This document shows, piece after piece, positions 11,101 to 23,626 of a stretch of DNA of 64,000 nt. Made by a program: the position numbers and the translations under genes. The stretch lies in assembly GCA_050084515.1 (NCBI GenBank), contig CM114272.1:28520001-28584000 (forward strand). Reading direction: 5' to 3'. Source of the DNA: Blasia pusilla (taxonomy: Eukaryota > Marchantiophyta > Marchantiopsida > Blasiales). A model generated the notes under the pieces. It searched no databases and had not been told where the DNA came from. It saw only the letters and a program-made list of their open reading frames with translations. How positions within the stretch are numbered: position 1 is the first letter of the stretch; every line of letters starts with the position of its first letter.

Positions 11101-13084
11101 ATGCCAGGACTACATCCCAACGTCAGTCCAATGTCATGCAATGTGAATGTCGTTCTCAATGAAGAATAAAAGTCGGTGTCTCGAGCATTTGGTGACGATA
11201 TGCCCCTGTAACGGTAACTCCAGCTGATGCACTTCGTGTTGCGAAGTGCTGTTGTTGGCCAGAGATAAGATTGCCTCACCATCTCTAGAGGTTCCTTCAC
11301 TTCATTGAATCCATTCCCATGTGCTGGAGAACCTTTTCCCATCAAAGCGATCCAAGGACGCCACATGCTGAGGCAATTTGGTTATGCAACTCCCAAATTC
11401 TTGGTCACTGAGCTCTTCCAGATATTCCCGTTGACTCACACGAATTCACAATCCACACTGCCAGTTACCACGCAACCAAGAAAACTCATATACAATACAA
11501 TAATCATCCTCAAGCTAACTAACTTAGCACCTCAGCGTATCACTCACACTCCTAAACCTCTCGAACCGAAACCTCTCACGTCCAAGGCCCTGCAAACCCT
11601 CTGAAATTCACCAGATGGCTCGTGATGCTCACAACATAGCCATGTCTCAACTTACAAACACGAAATAGACGGAGGCATGAACACTCAAATTTCGTTCACC
11701 CAACACCATATTATTCATTTTCATGTGAAACACTACTCAGACCTGATGACCGCTAGAAAATAATTGGTGGGAGAGGATAGTCACCTCTTAACCACGACAA
11801 GCTCGAGGCACTAACAACTTAACAAATTCGTCATCATAATGGCCGGTGGCAATCCTACACATAAATTTGTGTGAAGTTATACGCATCACTATGCATATTG
11901 AAATTGAAGCACTATGGTAACACTTATCTTGGGAATTCCAAATCAGAAATTGGATAAGTACCTACGGTGAGCCATTGCTTAATTTGATATCAGAGATGAG
12001 GTTCCGTTCACGGATAAAATTAGAGCTCCATTTTTTTCTTTTACAATCATAAACGGAAAAAAAAAACTTATGAAGAAAAGAATTCCCTTTCTAGGCTAGT
12101 TGCTCCTTAGTGGACTCTTTACTTGGCCCATCTTGTCCCCCATTAAGAAGATGGAATTTGAACAAAATCTTCTTAAGAATAATAATTTTTGTAACCAATT
12201 CTCTATTATAAAATTTCCCTTATCAAAGACCATATGCCATGACAACTTTTATACCCTCCGAAAAACACACTTGGTACCCATTAAAGGTCTTCAAAATCAG
12301 GAAGGCCTCTTCTCGTAATAATAACATAGGCATCCTTATTTTATATATCCCCATTCAACTCACAAATATAAACCTATGAAGCATATCATAACATGGTAAG
12401 AGTTTCCCATGTCTCAACACATGGAAAAGAACATTGTGATGGTCCATGTATGTGTAGAGTCTCGTGGTCTTCCTACATGGGATTTGAGGATACATTGTCC
12501 CGAAAAGAGATACGTTGTAAGAGACATTTGAATTGCACTAGTGGAGATGAACCAAACTAGGTGGAGCACTCTTTCATCTAGTCATCTACAAGATTTTTCA
12601 TGGGATGGAAGTTCACACTTATTAAAAAAACTTTTGAAAAGGAAAATGAATTCTTAATGACAAATCCAACCAAGGGGTGATCAATGTGATATTAGCCTCT
12701 CTTAAGCAAGGAGGACAAATGCGATATTTGCCCCACGTACCCAAGGGATTATAATTGGATGGGAGATACTTACCACATCCACAAGATCAACACGTTACGA
12801 ATTAAAACTGGAAATTTCTTCGATCTAGAAAAAAATTCTATTCTTTTTTGGGCCACTACAAACATGTTTTCTATTCTCTTCATATTGCCTATATATATGG
12901 AATCCATGTCATCTTCTCCTCATGATTTTCTTCTACACATAAGGGGCCACATATTGGCTTCATTTTCACATCCCAAAACCAATTCTAATTTTGATATTGG
13001 GGAAATTATTGATTTCATTAGCACACAAATAGCCTAGGAAAGACTAAATTTCCACATGACATTTACTCATTCCTTGACTAGGTG

Positions 13085-13090
<6 letters not shown>
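8111..13090. other. balanced-composition DNA, no gene supported
   Basis: From about 8.5 to 11.7 kb the sequence is less AT-rich than most of the window and resembles the surroundings of the NDP kinase gene. All frames are short (the longest about 114 aa) and none shows a recognisable domain or a chain of exons with splice sites. It could hold noncoding exons, introns or a transcript I cannot identify. From 12 to 13 kb it becomes AT-rich again with nothing recognised. Confidence 0.5.

Positions 13091-13146
<56 letters not shown>
13091..13146. repeat. (GA)28 microsatellite
   Basis: A perfect GA run of about 56 bp, preceded by a short CACA stretch. It lies about 100 bp outside the left arm of the inverted-repeat cluster. 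Confidence 0.95.
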
Positions 13147-13149
<3 letters not shown>

Positions 13150-13240
13150 GACATGAAAGTAGGACTTCATGTGAAGTCCATGAGATCAAGGCTCAAGTAG
13201 TTACTTAAGCTCAAGAGCAAACGCTCCTTTTGAGAGGTCA

Positions 13241-14994
13241 CACAATTTCGAAAAATTTTGATACACAACCCAGTCCGAAAGTTTAGGAAAATTCCCAACA
13301 TCCAAAAAATGATTTCTTTTTAAAATGTAGAAATTTTGGTTTGCTATACCTCCCAGTCTTTTTAAAATGCCAACATTTCCGATATCTTTATAGTAGTTGT
13401 TGTGTGTCTATTCCCTTGAATTTTGATCTTATATTGCGAAAGCTTGTTTTCAATAGGTCACACTCTCCTTATTGATCTGCGCTCGAAACATAGTTATATT
13501 AGTTTTCAATTTGGGTCAAGCAGCCTTGCATCTTCCGAGTCTTGGTCTGGGGCCATCCTTCAAGCTCAACCAATCTAGACTAGGTCGGATACCAACCTAA
13601 ACCCTCACTCCCTAACATAGACAAGTCATTCAAGATTTGGGACAGACTTCCTTCATAGTCTAAGAACCTAAAGCAAACTAGAGGTCCAAACTGTCAAATA
13701 GACCTCAAACAAGTCTCTATCAAATAAGCCTCAAACAAGTCTCCAAGCACGACTCAATATTTGAATCACAAGTCAAGATCCAAGATTGGTATCCATAGTT
13801 GGCCCACTTGGACTCTGCTAGGTATCTAAACCCTAAAGCCAATCTCTCAATCCATCCAACGTCCTTGGTTCATCTCCGTGGTTCCCAAAGAGGGGTTTAA
13901 GTTCCAAACACCATTAGAGACATTCCCCCTTATATATAATTCTAGAAATCCCCACCCGTCCCTACCTTTACAAAAGTCCTATTGGGCAACTCCTTGTGGC
14001 CCTCAACCCAACTATCATTCCTATAGTTGGGGGATGATTTCTAGATTTCTGCTCATGCGTTTGTCTAGATTTTTAGTGCATTGAAATTGCCTTCCTATAA
14101 GCTTTTCAAAACCTTCTTATTTATTCCAAACACATCTTGGATCTAGCCCTTATGCTGAAAAAATAGAGAACCCCCAAATGCTCAGGCAAGTTCTGAGTCA
14201 TGTTATAGTTCTCCTTGGGGCATAACTCTTGTGGAACTTGAGCTCTTCTCAAGTCCTACTTGACATTTAGTCTTGTTTCGCTAGATTACAACCTTCATTA
14301 TTTGAGACATCCATGAAGGTTCAAGTCTTGCTTTCTGCAACTCATGCCTTTCGTGAGACTCTGACACGCTTCCATCCTAGTGGGAGCCCACTATAGTTGT
14401 GATATTCCGCGTTTCACGCATTTGATCATGAGTAGCAAGTAGCCATGGCTACTTGCTACGTGTGACTCTCTCTCTCTCTCACACACACACTCAACCGACG
14501 CGACACAATTCACTCTAATCCTCGATTCCTCAACTCACACTCTCAATCTAATTCAGGCTTTTGACACACTCCGGACGCTGGATCCATAGGAAAGCTCAAG
14601 GGAAAACGCTCCTTTTGAGAGGTCACATAATTTACAAAAAGTTTGATACACTATTGAAAGTTTAGTTTTCTCATCACACACAATGAGAGAAGTGGTAGAG
14701 CGTCCGGGGATAGGGCAAGAATGTGAGGGAGTGTGTCGAAAGCCTGAATTAGATTGAGGGTCCGAGCCGAGGAATCAGGGATTAGATTGAGAAATGCATA
14801 ACGCAGGCTGAGCTAGAGAGAGAGTCACACAAAGTGGGTAGCTAAAGTACAATGGACATACCGGAATTTTCAGCATTTTGAAAAGACCAGCTATCCCCGT
14901 CCAAACTTTCTACATTTTAAAAAGTAATCATTGTTTTGGTATTGTGAATTATCCTAAACTTTGTGTTGTGTATCAAAAATTTTCTAAATTTTGT
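13241..14994. repeat. inverted-repeat cluster, candidate foldback element
   Basis: Imperfect arms of about 150 bp (13241-13395 and 14846-14994, inverted) share blocks such as tttgatacacaac and ctttttaaaatgtagaaa. A second imperfect inverted pair (about 14447-14570 and 14690-14835) lies inside the right half. A direct repeat of a 40-bp block (cgctccttttgagaggtcac) occurs at about 13222 and 14612. Long degenerate terminal inverted repeats without a transposase suggest a foldback or non-autonomous MULE-like element. No target duplication was found, so the class is open. Confidence 0.5.
14432..14459. repeat. 28-bp perfect palindrome
   Basis: The segment is its own reverse complement (half-site gtagcaagtagcca). 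It lies at the inner edge of the inner inverted repeat in the cluster at 13.2-15.0 kb. Confidence 0.9.
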
Positions 14995-16670
14995 CGACCG
15001 GCTTTACGAAAGATGCCTGCAGTCGCACAACCCTGCATGTTATGAAAGTAGTCCTTTCGTGTGCGTCCAAAGACAATAACATGTCAGTCACTCGTATGGT
15101 AGTAGCTACCTGCCATGAGTGCTCACCGACTTGATCTTGTCCAGACGGAGAGGCATGTGCTGCAACTTGACTACCAAGTACCACGTTCTCGTTTCTTACC
15201 ATGTGCACTGGATAGTGTTTCGCTGTATATCACTCTAACGTGTGCATGACTACCGCAGTTCATCATGAGGATCGGGCATCGGAACGAAACAATCTGCTTG
15301 CACTACTCGTAATTTCGTTAGTGGAGCCAATGGACCTGAAGCTAGCCAATTGTTCACACGGGTTTCGAAGGTGGATATCATGGCGAATACGGAGGTGAAT
15401 GATGAGAATCAAGCAAGACTGGAAAGCTCAGAGTTTTGCGGTTTCGCCGAGAAAAAAGTCCGAATGGACAAATTTATTGTCCACGCGTATCATTAAGTAG
15501 CGCCTGACTTGGCCTCGCGACCCCAGGGCCAGTCCTCGCATCCTGGCTTCCAGGTGCTTTAAAACTGGGCGGATGAAGAAAGAGACTGTCCTCATTATTT
15601 GGTGGACTGTAGTAGGCTTGCAGTATAAACCCTGCGCCGTGGCTGGACCGTACGAGGGACCGGACAGGATAGCAGGAAGGAAGAAGTGAAGAAAGCCCCA
15701 TGAGAGAGAGGGTTGATAGAGGCGATCGCGGAGCAGAGAGAGAACTAGCAGAGGGCAATAATTGGAGTCAAGAGTGACGAAACAATTGGGCTTCCCACAC
15801 ATATCTCGTGAGATGTTCCACGGAACGTAGGGCCCTCTTGGAATTATTCAACGATAAGCAGTAAAACGGAAAAGAGTGCCCAAAGTTGAATGAATAAATT
15901 AGGTTACAACCATCAATATCCAGCCTGGTCCCTCCCCAAGCTTCCTAGGCGTTCCAGTAACGCTTCACATCTCACCGATATGCAGAAAGGGAATGGGTGA
16001 AAGTTCCTCGCAGAGCAGCAGACTGATCAGATGGCCATGAGTACGCGAAAATCAAAGGACGAGCATCACCCAGATACCATGTAGTCCCACTGACACTTGT
16101 ACTTTGATACAAGTCAGGGGGATATCTAGAGAAAAATTATGAGACAGTTTTTCCTCGAAGATTCTTACACTAGTCGAGACACAGAGGGACAGAGACTGCA
16201 GTGACTGCACTCTCTGTCCACATTTTCCAGCTCTTACCTGATGGCAAGCTATGCAAAGCCTCAAGACTCTGCGACTCAGCTGGCCAAGACAACTCAACAC
16301 GACAGACCCCTGTAAACTTCATCACAAGTCATACTGTCAAACAATGTTCGCTGATGTCATGTAGCAGTGTTTCCATATGGACGCATCTCGGCTGCACTGC
16401 CCCTATCTGAGAAAGTTAAAGCCTCATTGGTCCTGATGCAGACTACGTCCTTGCACCCATGGACCTCTGCAGCCTTGTCAGAGTAAAGAAACAGATCTGA
16501 AACCAGGATGCCGTGTAAGGCCTGGCATACAGAGGCGCTCGTAATCATACGGGTAACAATGGTTGGCCCTTTATTCCGCCTTCAGAGTTCATCGTGCCTT
16601 TTGGTCGACTTTTCCAGCCCGTGCACTGTAGTTACATCCACAATGCCAATCAGAAACGTGAAACGAAGGA
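14995..16670. other. no gene supported; 3' flank of the NDP kinase gene
   Basis: Balanced base composition. The minus-strand frame at 15428-15802 (124 aa) has no recognisable domain and overlaps another frame of similar quality, so I do not call it. The stretch may include the 3' untranslated region of the NDP kinase gene nearest 16670. Confidence 0.45.
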
Positions 16671-18450
16671 TTATTCGTGAGTTCCACGAGTGAGGAACTG
16701 CGGCAACCTAACGAGCTTCGAAAGAAGCCGAGAAGACTTTCGGCGCAAGGAAAAAAGGAGGGCAGGTGAAGCCTTTAAAGCCCAATACAAGTTTCCAGAG
16801 ATGCAAGAGATCGTCAAACCTGGTGTCGTGAGATCGAAAAAGGCTGCTATTTCACGAGCTGCTGATTCAGGAGAATCAGACCCGTGCACGCAATTTTTCT
16901 GCCCGTCAGCTCCAAACTTTGCACGTACACTGCATCAACCATCATTCGCCATTCTGCATTAGCCGGATCTACCCTTTCTCTCGCTACTCGGATTCTGTGC
17001 AGTGGTAGCACCTCTCATCTATACATTGTTGCGACGAGCGACAAATATCACAGGCTAGTCATCGGAAGAATCTGATGACCACGGACTACATGGCAATGCC
17101 CGCCTGTGTGAACTGTGAACTACTCGGTGAGTCATTCCCGCGATGCGATTTCCAAATGAACGGATCCTGACCACAACCATCAGCTTTTGAGAGACTCATG
17201 ACTAGCTACTCAAACGCGAACTGGAGACGACACTGAGGTCCCACATCTCTGCCAATTCTTGGCATTTCAACCGAGGAGAACTCCCTGAAATCAGTGATAG
17301 ACAATCTCATAAGGAGAACGTAACCCCTTAAATTGTCATGTTCGTATTTCCAGGTGACAATGGTGATAATCAGCTGGTGGCTGCCATTACATGTCGGCCA
17401 GGGAGCAGCGTTGTAGTTCGCTTTAGGGATCGAGCCCTTCAATTCGTTACGCCGGTTGCAAGCTGTGAATACTCGTGTTATTAAAACCACAGACAAAAGA
17501 AGAACAAATGTGAGAGAATGCACATACCTATTTGGAGCTTGGATCCTAGCTTTTTCTGAATCTGTCGGACCCATAAGTGCACGCCATTCCTTAATAGCGT
17601 GTTCCTTCTCTAGCACCATTGCTAGCACGGGGCCACTGCACATACAAATAATGTAGTCAGAGCACAAGTTGGATGGAAGCCTTCGTCACAATAACCCGTA
17701 AACACGACCTACACGCTGAGGTAATTCGTTTTCATCGCTGACATTCTCAATCAGATTGACAGCTATGAATCGTAGATCGTAGAAATTCTTCAACGACTTT
17801 CAAACGATGCACTTAAAACGCTTATCAACAACTGTATTACGAGATGTCCTGGACGTAGACCTTGTCATGAACTCTATAAGCTCAGGGAAAAAGTTTCGCT
17901 CAGAATGCTCCGCGTAAAACGCTTTCGCGGCCGCTTCATCTAACTGTCCTGCTTGTTCTGCCACAATGGTGAATCCCTTCGACAGAATTATCCCTCTAAT
18001 TGCATCCGTGTAGTTGGCCTTCACTCCATCAGGTTTGATCATCGCGAGTGTCCTCTCTGTACCACTCCCGCCATGGTGAACCTTAGTATCCCAAACATCC
18101 ACTAGAAGAAGTGATTCTCATCCCCGTTAGATGGAGAATTCCATTTAGTACAATCCACAAGCACTCCATTCAGAATATCTTTCGCTAGATCGCAATCCTA
18201 CCCGAGGTTCAATGAGGCTCCTTCTTAATCGGCAAGTTCATACTAAGCCCCGTAACTCCATTTTGGAACCCATTGAAGCCTGAAAGAAAAAACGTAATGG
18301 CAATTTCTCCTTCCTCTTCCAGGAAAACGCAACCGTTGCTCGGGCCCAATTGGAGGGTGAAACGCAACTGAACATACCAGACATACAATAGCAGTTGGAG
18401 ATCAACATTGTGGCCGCGAGAAAGAGAACGAAACCCCATGGATTGAACAT
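16671..18450 (-). CDS. nucleoside diphosphate kinase-like protein, four exons
   Basis: Likely transfers the gamma-phosphate from an NTP to an NDP through a phospho-histidine. I join exons 18450-18387, 18101-17861, 17635-17528 and 16929-16671 (672 nt, 223 aa). All introns are GT...AG and phases agree. Residues 1-20 form a hydrophobic signal-peptide-like start (MFNPWGFVLFLAATMLIS), suggesting entry to the secretory pathway. The NDPK domain runs from about 37 to 165: TLAMIKPDGV (Lys44), FYAEHSERNFFPEL, SGPVLAMVLEK, WRALMGPTDSEKA, SVRAKFG, and NCVHGSDS with the active-site His at about 153. This order and the intron-split SGPVL motif match plant At1g17410-type proteins, a divergent NDPK group. 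Two points are uncertain. In-frame upstream Mets reach 18573. The last exon may be spliced at 16820 instead of reading to the stop at 16671, which would remove an unconserved tail of about 50 residues. No frame damage is seen, so it is probably functional. Confidence 0.88.
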
Positions 18451-19127
18451 CTTCAGGGCCGACGTTTGGCAGCGACAGACTATCTGCAGCTCACTGCGCA
18501 AGTTCCACACCATCCACAGGAGTGGCTGCTTAATGAAGAGTCCAATGAGCAATTCTGTCGGAAAAATCGTCAAATTCGGACACTTTCAACCATGAATTTA
18601 ATTTTTTCCTCCTCGGATTCACACCAGTAGTCCGTCCCAAACCCTTACCGAGCCCTAAAAACCCTTTCCGGATCCCCGCGCTGAGGGGACCTCGGAGCAG
18701 CAACTCGAAGTAGCGCCCTACCAACCTTACACCTGTCCAACAAACACCTTTCTTCTCTCCTCGTCCTGCTTGGAACTTCTTGTGGCTTCGACAATTGGAA
18801 AGAATTTAAACCTCCAAATCATTCGTTATGGACTTCCAATGTCGATTGCTATCTAACCGGGCTCAACATTACATCACATATGCACGAGGTTTCATCGTGT
18901 TATTACGACTCTCATCTCGCAAAATCGATAGTCTAGACGTCTAGAGTTGCAAAGGAATGTTACCTTACATGAACCCTCACCATCCCTTTTTAATCATCTT
19001 GCAAGGGAGCTTCCAGCTAATAATTTGATACCTTTATGTGCATATTCCTTTCTTTCTTTGTAACTTACTTAATTGTGCTTAACTAATTAGATTAGGCAAA
19101 TGTCATTAGAGGAAACTAGGGGTGGTT
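18451..19127. other. upstream flank of the NDP kinase gene
   Basis: The region up to about 18780 keeps the gene-like composition and probably holds the 5' untranslated region and promoter on the minus strand. No clear TATA box was identified. Beyond it the sequence grades into AT-rich DNA next to the LTR-like repeat. Confidence 0.4.
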
Positions 19128-19853
19128 GTGTGGTCTTAATGTACATACATTAGTTCATTTTTGTATGTGTGTGGATCTACCCTGTATATAGAAGATTAGT
19201 GGTGTGTAATGTGGATATGACCAGCAATGTGTATGCGCACAAAAACTTTCACATCTTAGTTAGCCGACAAGCAGAGTTTTATTGCATCGATGGCATAGAG
19301 AGTTAGCGGGATCTTTGGGTATAACTTTGTCCTGAGCTGTCAAATGAAGTTGACGATAAGTTCGTTTCGTCAGGACGTCCGTTTATGAAGTTTCCCTCTA
19401 TTACTGTTCGTCAACCAAGTGACTTGTTGATCAGGTCAAGGGTCACCCGATAACTTGTGCACAAAGGTTACCATTGGAGAGGCTATTTTTGGGGGCTCGT
19501 CCCAAGGATATAAGAGAAGGAAAGATGGCTATCTCTAACCATCTTTCTCATGTTGGTCCTCTAGAACACCTCTCTTGCTTTTTCTGTATTAGGAACTAGG
19601 GTGCTAGAGTCTGGATTCCCTCATAGTGGAGGATGGATGTGACTCGATATGTCAATGTAGATTCGAGAGTGGAGTTGGACATGTGAGCTATTTTTACTTT
19701 GATTTTGTTGTGTGGTCTCGATGCACATGCATGAATTTTTTTCTTATATGTGTGGATCTACCCGTGTGTCAAGATCAATATTGCGTGGTATGGATGTGAT
19801 GAGCAATGTGGATTTTGTAGTAATGTGTAGCGCACAACACCCCGTACCCACAT
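19128..19853 (+). repeat. LTR-like repeat, family A copy 1
   Basis: The stretch aligns over about 720 bp with 29460-30190 in the same orientation. Shared blocks include tcacatcttagttagccgac, gtcaagggtcac, gaactagggtgctagagtc and the end gcgcacaaca. A TATA-like ggatataagag motif lies near 19506. The first and last 130 bp are themselves similar (tgtggtct...gtatgcgcac), so the unit carries a direct duplication of its terminus. A gag fragment follows directly, as expected for a 5' LTR. Boundaries are approximate. Confidence 0.65.
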
Positions 19854-20085
19854 ACGTTGATCAACAGGCATTGACTTTGGCATATTGGACATATGGTGGA
19901 TCCCATATGCAGAGGGATTGTCCACATCATGGTAGAGGGCCATGGACACATTTGATTGTTAATGAGCCACCCAAGATAGTCCCACCTCAGTTGAAGTGTG
20001 ACCATTGTTATCAATATGGTCACACTAAACACAAGTGTTTTGATCTTTGCCAAGAGCTACGTCCAAAGGTGTCGCGACCCTCATA
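19854..20085 (+). pseudogene. retroelement gag fragment with two zinc knuckles
   Basis: The frame ending at 20086 encodes two CCHC knuckles in tandem. The first is degenerate (YWTYGGSHMQRDC: the first two cysteines are tyrosines). The second is intact (CDHCYQYGHTKHKC) and lies at about 19998-20039. The frame stops soon after. This is the RNA-binding end of a gag protein of the LTR element that starts with the repeat at 19128. No protease or polymerase of that element is recognisable downstream. Confidence 0.65.
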
Positions 20086-21882
20086 ACCAAACGAGAGGCA
20101 AGCGGAACATCCGAACTCTAGCGAGCTCACACTAGGATGGTTTGCGCTTTGGGGTTAGAGAAACACAAGTGCGAGACGCAAGCACTGTGAGCTTTTCAAG
20201 TGTTTCATGCGTTTATGGTCATGACTAAGGAAACTGAAACCAAATGCGGAACCCAGACTTAAGGAAGATGAGTCTCAGAAGGAGACGCGGCCAAGGGATG
20301 AGAACCGGACTTGGGACGCGACTAGCGTTTGGAGTTTTTTACTGTACTTTTGACCATAACTTTTAGTACCAAGATGCGTTTGGAACAAATAAGTTAGCGT
20401 TGGAAAGCTTATGCAAAATGGTTCCACACACTAAAGATCTCGGAAAACGCTTCAGCGAAAGCCGAGATATGGGCCAAAACCAACTGTACGGAGAGTCAGG
20501 TTGAGGGCCAAAAGAGGGGCCCGGGTGCTCCTTCCCAAAGGTAGGGGGACCCTGTGAATCCCCATAAGTACTAGTAATGGGGAAGTTCTGCAAGGGTGCT
20601 TGGGACTTGAACCCCGGTTTGGGCGCCGCGGGGCGACTCAAAGGCACGGAATGGATCGGGAGTTTTGGCGTTGGGATTTGAAACCCGAACCAAGTCCAAT
20701 AGAGTGGATTTTGGAGGTCCCTATTGGATTCCAACTCGCGACTCATATGGGTGAGTCTCGCTTGGGGACTCATGCGAGGTCCATTGGACAGTTGGGACCG
20801 CTATGCGCGCAAACGCCATTTTAGGTGCTTGGACTAACCAGAAAGTCTGTCCCAAGTATCAGAAGACTTTCCCGTGTTGGGAACCTAGGAATGAGGGAAG
20901 GTTGAGCTTGATAAGGTGCCCAGTCAAGGACTCGGTATGTTGGAAGGCCGCTTCATCCAAAGCTAGACTAACGTGAGTGCATTTGGATGCACGTTGGCGA
21001 TGAGAGCGTGTCCCACTGAACGTACGCTTCCGCAACACTAAGATAGACGTTTGAGGAGAGTAGGCGCACGACATGTGCTCTCATAGGTAGGCCAAGTTCC
21101 TGGGAGCAAGAGAGTTTATGAAGGTCGAAGAATTTATGTCCGTTGTGGTAGAATTCCACTACTAGTCAGAAGAGATGGAGTACATACACCCAATATAGTG
21201 CTCCTCACTTGCATCGATGAGTTGGAGCAAAGGATTCTTGCCATGATGATGATATAACCAATGAAAACACAAAGCCAAGAGTAGCTACTTTAGCTCCAGC
21301 CTCTACATTTTATTAGGATTCGAGGGAGGATTATAAGAGTCTGAGATTTATGTGTAGTGCGGCTCAAGTAGAGGCTATTATTATGGTGACTAGGGATGTT
21401 ACAATAGTGATCAAGCCATAGAGAGGTGGGGTTAAGATAGACCCACAAGAGGGGATCGATAGGCAATAGGCCAAGGTTCCATGGTCTTTCACATTGTTTG
21501 AGGCACTTGATACACCATCAATGGTGCTTAAATGACTAGTGGTGCCTAAAAGTGGGATGGGTACATCGACATCGCGAGGAGTTGGTGAGGCGATTTTTTA
21601 TGTTGGCTCAAGTATTCGAGCCATGAGATAGCCACTCGGGCAGGGTGAGCCAGGCTCCATTTTTTTCCCCCATAGACTTGGCGGCGATGGGAATAAGATA
21701 GCAAAGGTATTCTAGTTGGCCGTCACATTATGTGAGCATGGAGAGGTTACTGCCTCTCGTTCAAAGGTAATCGTTGAGGAGGTGGTGAACTTGCTCTCAG
21801 AGTAGCTACTCAAGACATCCCCCACTCAATCATGGTAGGCTACAATGGCCAAGTTGGCGGATATATTAGCTACAGTGACGAT
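20086..21882 (+). mobile_element. interior of the outer LTR element, left part, decayed
   Basis: The stretch has mixed composition with many short frames and no clear domain. At its right edge the frame is broken by the Copia insertion and resumes at 27739: the target duplication acgat is at 21878-21882 and 27739-27743, and the flanking codons join sensibly across the insertion (LADILATVT, then TQAMVIPSVFLD). It is therefore the interior of one element, split by a younger one. Confidence 0.5.
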
Positions 21883-22188
21883 TGTGGAAAACTGCTAAGC
21901 AAGCATAATTGGTGGAAAACGGCTCTCACACACACACACCACCATGGAGAACGAAATTTGCAATGAGAGAATGAGTGGAGGTTGGTCCTCTTCTCAATTA
22001 TATAGGGTATGTACAAGCAACCCTAACCCTAACCTTAGTTTTGAGTTAGACTAACTGTGATTAACTAACCCTAGTTAAGATAATCGCGCTTAACTGACTA
22101 ACCAAGATTAAGCTTCCCTACTTTGTATGAGTACCAAATATAGCAGTTCAAGTATCTCTTAAGCTTGACTGTAACTCAATCTTCAATA
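21883..22188 (-). repeat. Copia 3' LTR
   Basis: The LTR is 306 bp. On the minus strand it starts tattgaagattgag and ends tttccaca. It contains a TATA-like motif (ctatataattgag) and short ccctaac runs. It directly follows the polypurine tract. Confidence 0.92.
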
Positions 22189-23626
22189 CTCCCCCTCAAG
22201 CTCACATCGATATCTCTAACGTCTAAATCATTTCTAAACATCTCAAACTTATCTCTCGACAATGCCTTTGTAAAGATGTCAGAAATTTGCTGATCTGTAC
22301 CTATATACACAAGATCTATTTCTCCTGCAAGCACTTTTTCTCTGATAAAATGATAATGCACCTCAACATACTTTGTACGAGCATGAAACACAAGGTTATT
22401 AGCAAGCTTGATGCTACTAATATTGTCTGCATATATTACACTAGATCCTAAGTTACTAACACCAATCTCAACAAGTAATCGATGAAGCCACACCACCTCA
22501 CATGCTGAATTGGTTGCTCCTCTATACTGAGCCTCTGTTGAAGATAAAGCAACTATAGGTTGCTTCTTTGAAGCCCAACTTATAGCTGCGCTTCCCAAAG
22601 TAAATGAATAACCAGATGTGGAGTGTCGATCAGACACGCTTCTTGCCCAATCAGCATTTGTGAATCCTTGTAATTGAAAACTCGGAGAAGGTTCAAATTG
22701 AAGCCCTAATTGAATAGAAAATTTCACATACCGCATAATCCTCCTCACATCATCAAGGTGAGGTTTTCGAGATGCTTGCATAAACTGGCTCACTAGGCCA
22801 ACGACATAGCTCAAATCTGGTCTGGTTATAGTTAGATAGGTCAAACTTCCAACCATGCGCCTGTACATATTAGAATCTGCAAGCAACTCTCCTTCATCCT
22901 CTCTTAGCTTCACCCTCTGGTCCAACGGTGTAAAGATTGGCTTACAAGCCGTCATACCATATTTTGAAAGCATATGAAGAGCATATTGTCGTTGTAGTAA
23001 CCACATGCTCTCTCCAACCTTGATAAACTCAATACCAAGGAAGAACTTGAGTTCTCCCAAGTCCTTCATATCAAATTCTGCTTGTAACTTAAGCTTGATT
23101 TGTTATACCATTTCTTCAGTACTCCCAATAATTAGGAGATCGTCAACATACAACACAATGAGAACCGTATGATCTTGTCCTCTCAAGACATATAACGAAG
23201 AGTCAGAATCACATACCCTAAAACCCAACTCTTGTAGGACGTATGTAAAGCTTTTGGAGCTTGTTTGAGCCCGTATAGAGCTTTCTTCAACCTGCATACG
23301 CGAAATGGAAACTTGGGATGCTCGTATCCATGTGGTTGAGTCATAAATACCTCCTCGTATAGATCTCCATTCAAGAAGGTATTCTTGACGTCCATGTAAT
23401 GTAATCTCCACTTCTTACTTACTGCAACTGCAAGCACTATTCTTGTAGTCGCCATCTTTACAACAGGGCTAAATATTTCCTTATAGTCGATATCATATTG
23501 TTGTGCATAGCCCTTAGCCATCAATCTCGCTTTGTATCTGTCAATTGTACCATCTTGATTTCGCTTGATTTTATAAACCCATTTGCAACCAATAGCTTTC
23601 TTACCGGAAGATATATCAACCAGCTC
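22176..23626 (-). pseudogene. Copia reverse transcriptase and RNase H
   Basis: Would copy the element RNA into DNA. In coding order I see RYKARLMAKGYAQQ, DYKEIFSPVVK, YMDVKNTFLNGDLYEEV, RLKKALYGLKQAPKA, the YVDD active site (LIVLYVDDLLIIGS), MKDLGELKFFLGIEF, then RNase H (NADWARS, SSTEAQYRGA, DIFTKALS). The fingers-palm junction after KQAPKA has a frameshift. A TAA at 23103-23105 interrupts EEMV-QIKLKL and would be CAA in the intact gene. The RNase H part (297 aa) is the longest open piece and runs slightly into the 3' LTR. Confidence 0.92.
22189..22200 (-). other. polypurine tract
   Basis: On the minus strand this reads cttgagggggag immediately before the 3' LTR, the expected plus-strand priming site. 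Confidence 0.8.

Noticed and set aside
15428-15802. 124-aa minus-strand frame
   Set aside because: No domain, no splice partner, and an overlapping frame (15474-15758) of similar length; likely chance.
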